Shown: one piece after another, positions 55,394-64,000 of the stretch
Numbering within the stretch: the stretch's first letter is position 1
Layout: each line of letters starts with the position of its first letter
NCBI RefSeq assembly: GCF_002072955.1
Contig: NZ_LPUF01000001.1
Span: 343,001 to 407,000, forward strand
DNA length: 64,000 nucleotides
From: Methyloprofundus sedimenti
GTDB lineage: Bacteria > Pseudomonadota > Gammaproteobacteria > Methylococcales > Methylomonadaceae
Direction: 5' to 3'
Notes under the pieces: model-generated
Database searches by the model: none
What the model saw: only the letters and a program-made list of their open reading frames with translations
What the model was told of the DNA's origin: nothing
Position numbers and translations under genes: made by a program

Positions 55394-56668
55394 TCATTGT
55401 GAATAAATGATTTTACCGGCCTGAATGGTTGTCGTTACTTTTCCGCGCATAGTTTTCTGCCAAAAAGGGGTGTTTTGTCCTTGGCTTTGCCATGTTTCAC
55501 CATTAATTTGCCAATCCGTATTGACATCAAAAACACAGATATCCGCGACACTGCCAACGGCTAAATGTCCTGTATTAATGGTTAAAATTTTTGCTGGCGA
55601 TGCAGATAAAATTTCAATACCTTTTGCCAGATCCAGATGACCTTGCTCAACTAGTCGCAACATCAGGGGTAAAACAGTTTCCAAAGTAGACATGCCCGGT
55701 TCCGTTTCCGGAAATGCGCCTAATTTTGCATCGATATCATGTGGCTGATGGTCACTACAAACGGCATCAATCGTGCCATTTTTCACACCACTAAGCAATG
55801 CTTCTTTATCTTGCTGGCTACGTAAAGGCGGCGATACATGATAATGACTGTTATATGGCAGCATATCTGCATCTGTTAAATGCAAGTGGTGCATGGCAAC
55901 ATCGGCGCTAACAGGCAGCCCTAATTGTTTTGCCTTGGCCATTATTACAACGGAACGTTTACTGCTTAAGCCGCGAAAATGCACCCTGCAACCCGTAAGA
56001 TCAATAAGCTCTATACACTGCATTAAAGCAATCGTTTCTGCTGCCACCGGAATTCCTGGTAAACCATAGCGGCTCGCCATGGCTCCTTCATGAGCACAGC
56101 CTTGATAACTTAAGGCCCGCTCTTGTGGGCAATACATTAATAATAAATCATGTGTTGCCGCATATTCCATGGCTCGCCGAAGTATTAATAAATTTTGAAC
56201 TGGAGTCTGTGCATGGCCCACCGCGATGCAGCCCGCCTGCTTTAAGGCATACATAGAGCTTAACTCTTTGCCGGCTAATTTGTGGGTTAAAGCCGCAATA
56301 GGGTAGATATGTGTATAGGCACATTGTTCTGCCTTATCTTTAATAAGCTCAAGTACGGCAGGGGTATCAATAACCGGTTTAGTATCAGGGGGAATACATA
56401 AACTGGTAAAACCGGCACTGGCTGCCGCACGCGTTTCTGACTGTATGCTTGCTTTATGAACCTGGCCTGGTTCGCGCAAGCGCGCGCTTAAATCGATAAA
56501 GCCGGGACAAACTATTTGTCCTTGTGCATCAATTCTGGTCTGAGGGGCGAATCCTTCTGGTGCTTTGCCAATAGCAACAACTTTTCCATCTTCTATATAA
56601 ATTCCAGCCTGTTTATTAACGTCATTTCTGGGGTCAATAATGTGCCCATTAACGATTTCAATACGCAT
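55394..56668 (-). CDS. pyrC': Non-catalytic dihydroorotase-like subunit (PyrC')
   Basis: A 424-residue protein with the dihydroorotase fold, but its metal ligands are lost. The usual DxHxHxREPG reads DLSARLREPG near residue 60, and the later zinc histidine region reads LMYCPQERALSYQGC near 178. In Pseudomonas-type pyrimidine synthesis such an inactive paralogue assembles with aspartate transcarbamoylase as a structural partner. It overlaps pyrB by one base (TAATG), so a stoichiometric complex is likely. A catalytic pyrC must lie elsewhere. Confidence 0.88.
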   Translation of the reverse strand: MRIEIVNGHIIDPRNDVNKQAGIYIEDGKVVAIGKAPEGFAPQTRIDAQGQIVCPGFIDLSARLREPGQVHKASIQSETRAAASAGFTSLCIPPDTKPVIDTPAVLELIKDKAEQCAYTHIYPIAALTHKLAGKELSSMYALKQAGCIAVGHAQTPVQNLLILRRAMEYAATHDLLLMYCPQERALSYQGCAHEGAMASRYGLPGIPVAAETIALMQCIELIDLTGCRVHFRGLSSKRSVVIMAKAKQLGLPVSADVAMHHLHLTDADMLPYNSHYHVSPPLRSQQDKEALLSGVKNGTIDAVCSDHQPHDIDAKLGAFPETEPGMSTLETVLPLMLRLVEQGHLDLAKGIEILSASPAKILTINTGHLAVGSVADICVFDVNTDWQINGETWQSQGQNTPFWQKTMRGKVTTTIQAGKIIYSQ

Positions 56669-57639
56669 TATTCAGTCCTCATATTACACTGCATAGCCAT
56701 CGACATAACGGCCATTCGCACGGCTATACCATTAGTGACCTGCTGTAAAATAACTGATTGTGGACCATCGGCAACACTGGATGAAATCTCTACGCCACGA
56801 TTAATGGGGCCGGGGTGCATTACCATCGCATCTTTATTGGCGATCTTTAATTTATCATCCGATAGCCCAAAACATTTAAAATATTCGCTTTCACTGGGTA
56901 ATAGCGCGCTATTCATACGTTCTTTCTGTAAGCGTAGCATAATGATGACATCGACATTCTTTAAACCAACCGTTAAATCATGATAAACGCTAACACCGAG
57001 GCTTTCGACTTGTGCAGGTAATAAGGTTTTAGGTGCAATGACTCTGACTTCTTCGGCACCAAGAATATTTAAGGCATGAATCTGCGATCTTGCCACTCGC
57101 GAGTGCAAAATATCTCCGACGATGGCTATGCGTAGTCCTGAAAAACTTTGCTTCACACGCCGAATAGTAAACATATCCAGCATCGCCTGAGTCGGATGCT
57201 CATGTTGGCCGTCACCGGCATTAATAACGCTAATACGTGGAGCTGCATTTTCAGCGATAAAGTGGGCTGCTCCGCTCAGTGAATGGCGTACGACAAACAT
57301 ATCGACCTGCATCGCTTCCAGGTTGCGAATAGTGTCTAACAAGCTTTCCCCTTTGGATGTAGCAGAAGTCGCAATATTCATACTCAAAATATCCGCAGAC
57401 AGTCGTGTTGCTGCAAGTTCAAAAGTCGCACGAGTACGAGTGCTGTTTTCGAAAAATAAATTAACTATAGTCTTGCCGCGTAATAAAGGAAATTTTTTAA
57501 CCTGTTGCTCAGACATATCAGCAAACGATTCAGCAGTATCCAGAATTTCTGTTAATAAGCTTTTCTGCAAGCCCTCAATACTTAAGAAATGTTGTAATTT
57601 CCCGAGGGAATTTAACTGTAAGTTCTTATTAGCAAGCAT
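56668..57639 (-). CDS. pyrB: Aspartate carbamoyltransferase catalytic subunit
   Basis: A 323-residue enzyme that joins carbamoyl phosphate and aspartate in pyrimidine synthesis. The carbamoyl-phosphate loop [16 protein letters not shown] is near residue 57, [10 protein letters not shown] is near 145, and the aspartate-side MLRLQKERM is near 235. The N-terminal extension of about 10 residues is usual for class A ATCases that bind PyrC'. It is coupled to pyrC' by a one-base overlap and follows pyrR by 8 bp. Confidence 0.97.
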   Translation of the reverse strand: MLANKNLQLNSLGKLQHFLSIEGLQKSLLTEILDTAESFADMSEQQVKKFPLLRGKTIVNLFFENSTRTRATFELAATRLSADILSMNIATSATSKGESLLDTIRNLEAMQVDMFVVRHSLSGAAHFIAENAAPRISVINAGDGQHEHPTQAMLDMFTIRRVKQSFSGLRIAIVGDILHSRVARSQIHALNILGAEEVRVIAPKTLLPAQVESLGVSVYHDLTVGLKNVDVIIMLRLQKERMNSALLPSESEYFKCFGLSDDKLKIANKDAMVMHPGPINRGVEISSSVADGPQSVILQQVTNGIAVRMAVMSMAMQCNMRTE

Positions 57640-57647
57640 TACCTCTC

Positions 57648-58157
57648 CTATGCAACTGACTGAAAGTCAATATCCAGTGGTTCTGGTCCAGTTAACTTAA
57701 CACGTTGCCCAGCAGCCAAATTCATCTTGGCACCAATACAATCAGGACGTATAGGGACCTGTCGGCCATCACGCTCAATTAAGACGCCTAAAATAACCTG
57801 TCTGGGGCGTCCGTAGTCAAAAATTTCATTCAGTGCCGCCCGAATGGTGCGCCCGGTATAAAAAACATCATCAATTAAAATAATATCGCGTCCCTCAACA
57901 GTTAAGGGTAATTTACTTTGCTTTACTTTAGGGTGTACACCAATTTGTGAAAAATCATCCCGGTAAAAAGAAATATCCAGTAAACCCAAAGGTTCTTTGA
58001 CCTTAAGCCATTTGTGTATTTTTTCAGCGATCCAGACTCCGCCAGTGTGAATACCAATTACAATAGGATCTATGACTTGTCTTTGTTCCATCGCCTGAGT
58101 GATCGATTCCTCTAATTGATTCAGTAAAAGCGGAATTTTTATATGCTCAATTGTCAT
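57648..58157 (-). CDS. pyrR: PyrR bifunctional pyrimidine regulator / uracil phosphoribosyltransferase
   Basis: A 169-residue PRTase-fold protein from the ATG at 58157 (MTIEHIKIP); the frame is open for 22 more codons, but those overlap yqgF and have no family similarity. The PRPP loop is in [22 protein letters not shown] near residue 92. PyrR binds UMP and can regulate pyr genes and make UMP from uracil. No attenuator leader is visible here. It lies 8 bp before pyrB and 2 bp after yqgF. Confidence 0.93.
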   Translation of the reverse strand: MTIEHIKIPLLLNQLEESITQAMEQRQVIDPIVIGIHTGGVWIAEKIHKWLKVKEPLGLLDISFYRDDFSQIGVHPKVKQSKLPLTVEGRDIILIDDVFYTGRTIRAALNEIFDYGRPRQVILGVLIERDGRQVPIRPDCIGAKMNLAAGQRVKLTGPEPLDIDFQSVA

Positions 58158-58159
58158 TA

Positions 58160-58609
58160 TTATTGTTGATTTAGCCAGGATTGAAGGATTAATTGTGCTG
58201 CGAGCTGGTCCTGTACTTCCCACAGTTTACTTGCATTGACTTGAACATCATCATACAGCATTTGTTTTGCCTCGAATGTTGATAAGGCTTCATCGATCTG
58301 AAACACCGGCAGATTAAAGCGCCCACTTAATTGTCGGCAGAATTTTAGCATTCTGGGCGTAATGGGGTTATCGCTGCCATCAGCTTGTCGTGATACGCCT
58401 ACAACCAATCCTTCAGGTTGCCATTCCTTAATTAGCAGACTAATTTTTCCCCAGTCTGGTACCTGGTTTAGCGAACGAATAGTCTGCAGTGGGCTAGCTG
58501 TTTTAGTCGTTAATTGTCCCACGGCCATGCCTATTTTTTTATTACCAAAATCAAAACCTAAATAACTTCCTGAACTTAAAGCTGCTAACACGGGATCCTG
58601 TTTATGCAT
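58160..58609 (-). CDS. yqgF: YqgF/RuvX RNase H-like nuclease
   Basis: A 149-residue protein with the RNase H-like fold. FDFGNKKIGMAVGQ near residue 19 contains the first catalytic aspartate. LVVGVSRQADGSDNP is near 68, and QIDEALSTFEAKQML near 105 carries the second acid. It is a putative pre-16S rRNA processing nuclease or Holliday-junction resolvase. It overlaps the yqgE stop by 8 bp in the conserved yqgE-yqgF-pyrR order. Confidence 0.93.
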   Translation of the reverse strand: MHKQDPVLAALSSGSYLGFDFGNKKIGMAVGQLTTKTASPLQTIRSLNQVPDWGKISLLIKEWQPEGLVVGVSRQADGSDNPITPRMLKFCRQLSGRFNLPVFQIDEALSTFEAKQMLYDDVQVNASKLWEVQDQLAAQLILQSWLNQQ

Positions 58610-59168
58610 GGCCTGCCTGGCTGGTTAACAAGTTAATATCCAGGCCCATTTTATTTGCTGCAGCACTCCAGCGCATGCTGATCGGAGTATCAAATACAAC
58701 GCTTTCATCATATTGGGTGCTCAGCCAGGCATTACTTTTCATTTCTGATTCAAGCTGATCTTCGCCCCACCCCGCGTAACCGAGGGTAATCAGAAATTTT
58801 CTGGGGCCTTTACCTGCGGCAATAGCTTTCAATATATCTCGGGATGTGGTTAAAGACAGAGTATCAGAAACTGCAATACTGGATTCCCATGCGTCATCAG
58901 AAGTGTGATGCAACACAAAGCCTCGTTCTTGTTGTACAGGTCCACCAGAAAAAATGGGAATAGCAGCTATCTTATCGTCGGCAGCAACTAGATCCATTTG
59001 TTCTAAAATATCGCCCAGAGTCATTTGCATGGGGTGATTAATCACCAGCCCTAATGCACCGTCACTATTATGCTGACAGACAAAAGTAACGCCATGAAAA
59101 AAATTGGGGTCTATCAGGTTTGGCATTGCAATTAGCAAATGATTTTTAAAGGAGTTGATTTCTTGCAT
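58602..59168 (-). CDS. yqgE: YqgE/AlgH family protein
   Basis: A 188-residue DUF179 protein. Motifs are HLLIAMPNLIDPNFFHGVTFVCQH at the start, LGLVINHPMQMTLGDIL near residue 35, IFSGGPVQQERGFVLH near 72, and GYAGWGEDQLESEM near 130. The biochemical role is unknown; AlgH was linked to alginate regulation in Pseudomonas. It is the first gene of the yqgE-yqgF-pyrR-pyrB-pyrC' unit. Confidence 0.93.
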   Translation of the reverse strand: MQEINSFKNHLLIAMPNLIDPNFFHGVTFVCQHNSDGALGLVINHPMQMTLGDILEQMDLVAADDKIAAIPIFSGGPVQQERGFVLHHTSDDAWESSIAVSDTLSLTTSRDILKAIAAGKGPRKFLITLGYAGWGEDQLESEMKSNAWLSTQYDESVVFDTPISMRWSAAANKMGLDINLLTSQAGHA

Positions 59169-59530
59169 AAAAAACTCTGGGTAATTTTTGGCTAAAGGGT
59201 TTTAGTGTTACCAGTACCTGCTTCTGCCACATGACAATAGTTTTGCAATCAGAGAGTAGGGCATCAACATACATGCTTACTCCATGGATTTAATAAATCA
59301 GCTGTATCTTGAATTATCTACATTTTACTGCAACATCCAGAGCAATAGGAATTATTCTGCTGCAAAGTGTTTTTTAATGTTCTTCTACCTGTTGCATATA
59401 TATCGTTAATTAATTCAGCAAATATGAGCACAGTAAGATATTAAGCTATCATTATTTTGACTTTGCATCCATAAAATAAGATTTTTTTATCCAACGATTA
59501 TAGTTTGTAGCAGACTAAAGTCGGCCCTAT
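59169..59530. other. Gene-less stretch between yqgE and the ubiI-like gene
   Basis: 362 bp of AT-rich DNA upstream of yqgE and downstream of the ubi operon. It must hold the yqgE promoter, but I could not settle on one. No ORF, tRNA or strong hairpin is visible. Confidence 0.35.
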
Positions 59531-60739
59531 TTAATCACGTGCAAATGCAGGTAAATCATCTCTTAGTCCCATGGCGTAACGGTTAAAATAATTTTTTAAC
59601 CAACCACTCTGATTAACCCAGCTCATTCCTGTTCCGCGCAGTTGTCGAAAACCTTCATACTGAACACTATACATTTTATTAATTACATCCATGCTACTCA
59701 TCATTGCCAGATTATCACCTTTGCGCCAGCGTTCATATTGGCGCAATAACTTATGACTGCCAATAGGCCTACCGGCTAGTTTTGCATTGATAATTAATTC
59801 GGCAATTGCTGCTGCATCTAACAAGCCTGCGTTTGCGCCCTGGCCTGCTAAAGGATGCATGGCATGAGCGGCATCGCCTATCAATACAAAATGCTCAGCT
59901 GTATATTGATTCGCGTATTGAAAACGCAACGGGAAAGCACCACGCGGACCAACCGATTGCATTTCCCCCAGAACACCATCTGAGGCATGTTCTAAATTCT
60001 GCAGAAAATCCTCATCAGTTAATGCCATATATTTTTGAGCCGTTTGATGACTGAGTGTCCAGACGATAGAACATTGGCCATTTTTTAAGGGTAAAAACGC
60101 CAGGGGGCCTTCGGGTAAAAAGCGCTGCCATGCAGTAAATTGATGATGTTTTTCTGTACTTACTGTTGCCACCAATCCATCTTGTTTATATTCCCAGCCC
60201 GTGGTTTGAATTCCCGCGAGTTGACGTAAGACGGAATCACGACCATCTGCTGCAATAAGGATGTCAGCTTCTAGCGTGTTTCCATCATCCAATACGATAT
60301 GCGCAGATGTGCTGTCAAGTTGAATATCAGCTACTTTTGCAGGGTATATAATGCTGGCATCTGGAAGTGTTTCCAGCCTGTCCCATAAAGAGGCTACGGT
60401 CACGCGATTTTCAACTAAATGACCTAATTCAGAAAATTCAGTGTCGGCAGCATCAAAATCCAGTATACCGGCACTGTCTGCATCCCAGACATGCATATGA
60501 TCATACGGGCCAACTCCACGCTCAACCATTGCGGGCCATGCTTCCACGGCTTGTAAAATATTTTGTGAAGCATGTGTCAGCGCTGAGACTCGAATATCTA
60601 CAGGATCTGCAGGCCAGTCCCTTGGGGGCTTATATGCATCAATCAGTGCGATGTCAATTCCTGCTTGCGCCAAGGCACAAGCTGCAGTCGCGCCAACAAT
60701 GCCGCCACCGACAATGATCACAGCGTATTTTTTACTCAT
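59531..60739 (-). CDS. ubiI: UbiI/VisC-like FAD-dependent monooxygenase
   Basis: A 402-residue flavoprotein hydroxylase of ubiquinone synthesis. I start at the ATG at 60739 (MSKKYAVIIVGGG); upstream codons lie inside ubiH. The FAD loop VGGGIVGATAACALAQAG is at about residues 9-26. ADGRDSVLRQLAG is near 160, and GDAAHAMHPLAGQGANAGLLD near 285. It overlaps ubiH by 4 bp. In gammaproteobacteria this position (ygfB-pepP-ubiH-visC) holds UbiI, which hydroxylates C5 of the ring; a UbiF-like role is possible. Confidence 0.85.
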   Translation of the reverse strand: MSKKYAVIIVGGGIVGATAACALAQAGIDIALIDAYKPPRDWPADPVDIRVSALTHASQNILQAVEAWPAMVERGVGPYDHMHVWDADSAGILDFDAADTEFSELGHLVENRVTVASLWDRLETLPDASIIYPAKVADIQLDSTSAHIVLDDGNTLEADILIAADGRDSVLRQLAGIQTTGWEYKQDGLVATVSTEKHHQFTAWQRFLPEGPLAFLPLKNGQCSIVWTLSHQTAQKYMALTDEDFLQNLEHASDGVLGEMQSVGPRGAFPLRFQYANQYTAEHFVLIGDAAHAMHPLAGQGANAGLLDAAAIAELIINAKLAGRPIGSHKLLRQYERWRKGDNLAMMSSMDVINKMYSVQYEGFRQLRGTGMSWVNQSGWLKNYFNRYAMGLRDDLPAFARD

Positions 60740-61950
60740 ACTCGCCTCCGTATGCCAATATGCGGCATACGTGCATTTAAACCCATGGCATATCGCGCCA
60801 GTTGTTTTTTTGCACCTGGTATTATATCTAACAAAGCCAGGCCTGAGTTTCTGGCTACTGCAAGCGATAACCATTGATTTGAAAACAGTTTGACGACACT
60901 ATCTGTAAAATTAGCTACCGTATCATGGTCTTTTTGTCGTTGTTGGGCGTACTGTTCTAACAAGCTCGGCGCGCCAATATCACCACCTTTTTGTGCTTCA
61001 TTTAAAAGCATTTCAGCTAACTGAACGACATCCCTTAAACCCAGATTAAATCCCTGTCCAGCGACCGGGTGTAATTGATGCACTGCATTGCCAATAATAA
61101 CCACGCGTCCCGAATGCAAGCTTTTTGCCCGAATCAGACTTAATGGAAAAGATCGTCTCGGAGCCGTTAAGCTAAATTGCCCCAACTTATACCCGAAACA
61201 TGCTTGCAAACTTGCTAAAAATTCGTCATCACTGTCCATAATAAGCTGTTCTGCCTCTTCCGTAGTTCGTGTCCAGACCACAGCATAGTCTTGTTTAAAC
61301 GGCAGCAAAGCGAGTGGCCCTGAGCTAGTAAAGCGCTCATAAGCAATATTATTATGTGCTAACTCGGTTTTAATTGTGGTAACAATGGCTGTCTGCTGAT
61401 ATTCGGTAACCGCCTGATCAATCTCTAGCAAGTTTCTAACAGTCGATTGACCGCCATCTGCGCCCACTACTAGCCTGGCGGATATACTCAGTGAAGCGTC
61501 AAGCTGTTTTAAACTAACGTGCGCATGCTGCTCATCAGAAGCAATGCCTATCACGCGCGCCGGGCATATTTGCTCTATCCCTGCTTGCTCGACTAATTGT
61601 GCAACCACAGTTTCTAAATCACGAGCAGTTATCACATAGCCTAATGCTGCGACCCCTTCTTTTTCTGCTGAAAGTCGCGTTTTACCAAAATGTCCTTGAT
61701 CTGAAACATGTATGGTCTTAATAGGTGTCGCCAATGCTTTAGCATGAGACCAGATACCTAAGGACTCTAACATTTTTACCGATCCACTCGCCAGTGCTAA
61801 AGCGCGATCTCCCGCTGGTGAGTTATGCAATTGCTCTGGTGTATTGGCTTCAGCAATGGCAATTTTCAAAGGACTGTTTTGTAGTGCTAATGCCAGGCAG
61901 TTTCCTGCCAAACCACCTCCCACAATAAATACATCATAATCCTGCTTCAT
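60736..61950 (-). CDS. ubiH: 2-octaprenyl-6-methoxyphenol hydroxylase
   Basis: A 404-residue FAD monooxygenase that hydroxylates the C1 position during ubiquinone synthesis. VFIVGGGLAGNCLALAL is near the N-terminus, VVGADGGQSTVRNLL is near 160, and IIGNAVHQLHPVAGQGFNLGLRD near 280 is the second FAD motif. Note NAVH where most paralogues have DAAH; UbiH proteins commonly have this change. It lies 52 bp after pepP and overlaps the ubiI-like gene by 4 bp. Confidence 0.9.
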   Translation of the reverse strand: MKQDYDVFIVGGGLAGNCLALALQNSPLKIAIAEANTPEQLHNSPAGDRALALASGSVKMLESLGIWSHAKALATPIKTIHVSDQGHFGKTRLSAEKEGVAALGYVITARDLETVVAQLVEQAGIEQICPARVIGIASDEQHAHVSLKQLDASLSISARLVVGADGGQSTVRNLLEIDQAVTEYQQTAIVTTIKTELAHNNIAYERFTSSGPLALLPFKQDYAVVWTRTTEEAEQLIMDSDDEFLASLQACFGYKLGQFSLTAPRRSFPLSLIRAKSLHSGRVVIIGNAVHQLHPVAGQGFNLGLRDVVQLAEMLLNEAQKGGDIGAPSLLEQYAQQRQKDHDTVANFTDSVVKLFSNQWLSLAVARNSGLALLDIIPGAKKQLARYAMGLNARMPHIGIRRRV

Positions 61951-62002
61951 GTTTTAATTCCCTGCTGTAGCTAGTTTGATTAAAGATAATGATCCAATTT
62001 CC

Positions 62003-63307
62003 TTAGCGCATAATGGCTTCAATTTCGGCGATTGTCTTGGGTATTGTGTGGCTTAAAACCTGATAGCCCTGCTGGGTAACCAGGACATCATCTTCTATAC
62101 GAATACCTATACCTCGCCATTTTTCATCCACAGAGGTGCAATCTTCAGGTATATAAATTCCAGGTTCTATTGTTAACACCATGCCAGGTTCAAGCAGGCG
62201 CCACTCGTCATTTATTTTATAATCTCCAACATCATGCACATCCATACCGAGCCAATGGCCTATACGATGCATATAAAATAGTTTATAGCCTTCCTCGGCA
62301 ATTAAAGTATCTACATCACCCGTTAATAAGCCTAGTTCGACCAAGCCTTTTGTTAATACTTCAACCGATGCTTCATGTGCTTTATTCCAGGGCGCATCAA
62401 CTTTAATTTCTTGCATCGCGGCTGACTGAGCATCAAGTACCAATTGATAGAGTAATTTTTGCTCATTCGAAAATACCCCATTCACCGGAAAAGTACGTGT
62501 AATATCTGCGGCATAATGATCACACTCTGCTCCGGCATCAATCAAGAGTAAGTCACCGTCTTTTAACACCGCCTTATTTTCAGTGTAATGCAATACACAG
62601 GCATTTTCACCCCCTGCAACAATAGAAGGATAGGCAACAGCCCGTAAGCCATTATCAATAAATTCATGAATCATCTCACCTTCAATCTGATATTCATAAC
62701 GCCCGGCCTTGCATTGTTGCATTGCTCGAATATGCCCTTTAGCCGAGACATCAATTGCTTTTTGTATGAGATTAATCTCGGCGGGACTTTTAATCAGGCG
62801 CATTTCATGCAAGGTATATTCTAAAGAAACAAGCTCACCTGGCGCACTAATACCACTGCGAGTCTGACTGCGTATATGCGTGATCCATTCCATCAAATGA
62901 TGATCTAAATCAGAATCGCGTCCCATGGGATAAAAAACTTTATGTTTGTTTTCTAATAAGCCGGGCAAAATATCGTTTAAATCATCAATCGGAAAAGAAT
63001 CATCCGCACCATAATCTTGCGTAGCTCCTTCCAGACCCGCATGGGCACCTTCCCATAAGGCCTTTTTTTCATCAAATTCCTGACAAAATAAAATATACTC
63101 CCCTTGTTCGCGCCCTGGAATAAAAACCGCTAAAGCATCCGCTTCATTAAAGCCAGTTAAATAGTAAAAGTCACTGTCCTGGCGAAAAGGATAATCGACG
63201 TCCCGGTTTCGAATTCGCGTGACTGCACTGGCAATAATTGCAATATTACCTTTGCCAACTTGATTCATTAATAGTTCACGGCGTTTTTTAAATTCACTTG
63301 CTATCAT
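62003..63307 (-). CDS. pepP: Xaa-Pro aminopeptidase
   Basis: A 434-residue M24B metallopeptidase that removes N-terminal residues before proline. Metal ligands appear in the family order: LLIDAGAECDHYAADITRTFP (two Asp) near residue 255, HRIGHWLGMDVHDVG (His) near 350, LEPGMVLTIEPGIYIP (Glu) near 380, and GIGIRIEDDVLVT (Glu) near 405. The length matches E. coli PepP (441). It lies 9 bp after the ygfB-like gene in the conserved ygfB-pepP-ubiH-ubiI operon. Confidence 0.96.
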   Translation of the reverse strand: MIASEFKKRRELLMNQVGKGNIAIIASAVTRIRNRDVDYPFRQDSDFYYLTGFNEADALAVFIPGREQGEYILFCQEFDEKKALWEGAHAGLEGATQDYGADDSFPIDDLNDILPGLLENKHKVFYPMGRDSDLDHHLMEWITHIRSQTRSGISAPGELVSLEYTLHEMRLIKSPAEINLIQKAIDVSAKGHIRAMQQCKAGRYEYQIEGEMIHEFIDNGLRAVAYPSIVAGGENACVLHYTENKAVLKDGDLLLIDAGAECDHYAADITRTFPVNGVFSNEQKLLYQLVLDAQSAAMQEIKVDAPWNKAHEASVEVLTKGLVELGLLTGDVDTLIAEEGYKLFYMHRIGHWLGMDVHDVGDYKINDEWRLLEPGMVLTIEPGIYIPEDCTSVDEKWRGIGIRIEDDVLVTQQGYQVLSHTIPKTIAEIEAIMR

Positions 63308-63316
63308 TGTTAATTC

Positions 63317-63850
63317 CTAATGCAGAACGCTTTTTTCAATAACGGGATTTAATTCACTGCGAATTAACATAACCGCTGCCCGCAAATATTCCTGAATCTC
63401 TACGAAAGCATTTTCAGTTTCTTCAATATCATCTTCATCTATATCGGTATCAAGTTTAGTAAATTCAATAATATCCTTTAGTACTTCATCCACTTCACCG
63501 GGCCACTCACTATTCGACTGTACTCGCCCCATGCCAAATAAAAAGCCCTGACACCATTGCATTAGTGCAGTACAGCGCAAAGCCACTGTCTCGTCTTCTG
63601 CGGGTAAAAATAAATCGAACACAAACTCATCGCTTTCCATTAACTCTTTGGTTTGCTCAAATAGGTCATTCAGGTCAACTTTATCATCTTGCAGTATGCT
63701 TGGGCCCTCTGAAAAAGCTTCATTTATCCAGTCACTTGCTTCCGTATTTTTATTCAGGCATAACATGGCAACGGCAATTCCGTGCACTTCTGCAGCGCTG
63801 TCAGCTGCATCTTTTTGTAGAATTATTGAATTAAGGTCAGAATAGCTCAT
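63317..63850 (-). CDS. ygfB: UPF0149/YgfB-family protein
   Basis: A 177-residue acidic helical protein. EVHGIAVAMLCLN near residue 22, then LMQWCQGFLFGMGRVQ near 95, and the acidic stretch DTDIDEDDIEETENAFVEIQEYLRAAVML near 135 are typical of YgfB. The family includes a Pseudomonas regulator of ampDh3 and is otherwise uncharacterised. It is the first gene of the ubi operon. Confidence 0.9.
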   Translation of the reverse strand: MSYSDLNSIILQKDAADSAAEVHGIAVAMLCLNKNTEASDWINEAFSEGPSILQDDKVDLNDLFEQTKELMESDEFVFDLFLPAEDETVALRCTALMQWCQGFLFGMGRVQSNSEWPGEVDEVLKDIIEFTKLDTDIDEDDIEETENAFVEIQEYLRAAVMLIRSELNPVIEKSVLH

Positions 63851-63984
63851 TGAGTTTTAATATAGTTAAATAATTATCATGGCGTGTATATTACACAGAT
63901 CTAGCAGTAAAAATTCGGGTACTTATGCTAACATAGATCATTGAGAGAATTTTACACTAAAGTGTATAATCTCAAGGTAAAAGG

Positions 63985-64000
63985 ATGCAACATAAAAACA
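63985..64000 (+). CDS. Possible start of a divergent gene (runs off window)
   Basis: An ATG at 63985 follows AAGG at 8-base spacing and opens a frame (MQHKN) that leaves the window. In related genomes a small coiled-coil gene and zapA lie divergent to ygfB, so a gene here is expected, but too little is visible to name it. Confidence 0.3.

Noticed and set aside
1-64000. CRISPR arrays, tRNA or rRNA genes, prophage, or restriction/defence operons
   Set aside because: No regularly spaced repeats, cloverleaf or rRNA-like sequence, or phage or defence protein families were seen anywhere in the window.

Overview
The window looks like the chromosome of an AT-rich gammaproteobacterium, plausibly a methanotroph of the Methylococcales. 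This is inference: it rests on the ectABC-aspartokinase locus with a divergent EctR-type MarR regulator and a near-match to the EctR box I remember from halotolerant methanotrophs, on LPS heptose genes, and on gammaproteobacterial gene orders (ygfB-pepP-ubiH-ubiI, yqgE-yqgF-pyrR-pyrB-pyrC'). No methane or methanol oxidation gene lies in the window. I saw no rRNA, tRNA or CRISPR array.

Layout. 0-9 kb is housekeeping: the N-terminus of an RluA-type pseudouridine synthase, a thioesterase-like protein, pepN, a DUF423 protein, a MoaB/MogA protein, a double cNMP-binding/rhodanese fusion, rpmB-rpmG (rpmG carries an apparent one-base homopolymer deletion), gshB and a TonB-like gene. 9.4-15.3 kb is accessory: a Tat-exported multicopper oxidase (CopA type) cut by an intact IS982-family element with perfect 19-bp ends and a 6-bp target duplication, a decayed IS1380-like transposase, a phytochelatin-synthase-like lipoprotein, and a c-di-GMP (GEMM-I) riboswitch. 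The riboswitch is followed by no recognisable protein gene, only a 9-codon ORF, a structured G+C-richer block and an intrinsic terminator. 15.4-21 kb holds a CBS-pair protein and an inner-core LPS cluster (hldD, hldE, gmhA, GT9, GT2). 21-25 kb has ilvA, an unusual MBL-fold protein and a divergent P450-like protein.

25-32 kb is the compatible-solute locus on the minus strand: ectA-ectB-ectC, a sodium:solute symporter, an aspartokinase and a TPR membrane protein, with ectR divergent. The kinase feeds aspartyl phosphate toward EctBAC, and the symporter may take up or recapture osmolytes. 32-47 kb has an ABC exporter, an HDAC-like deacetylase, a CapD/WbpM-type dehydratase, deaD, glnE, a spore-photoproduct-lyase-like radical SAM gene overlapping an SDR gene, a candidate small RNA, nth, a nucleoside-phosphorylase-like gene and a sirB2 gene. 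47-55 kb has a membrane protein with one heme-c motif, ilvE, an O-antigen ligase, msbA and a UPF0182 protein. 55-64 kb carries the pyrimidine cluster pyrC'(non-catalytic)-pyrB-pyrR-yqgF-yqgE and the ubiquinone cluster ubiI-ubiH-pepP-ygfB.

Strongest leads for something new: the orphan c-di-GMP riboswitch unit at 14.6-15.3 kb, the candidate sRNA at 44.5 kb, the P450-like protein without an oxygen-activation motif, the lipoprotein phytochelatin synthase, and the five-helix heme-c protein. No defence or biosynthetic system is obvious. Two apparent frameshifts at A6 tracts (rpmG, copA) should be treated first as possible base-calling errors.
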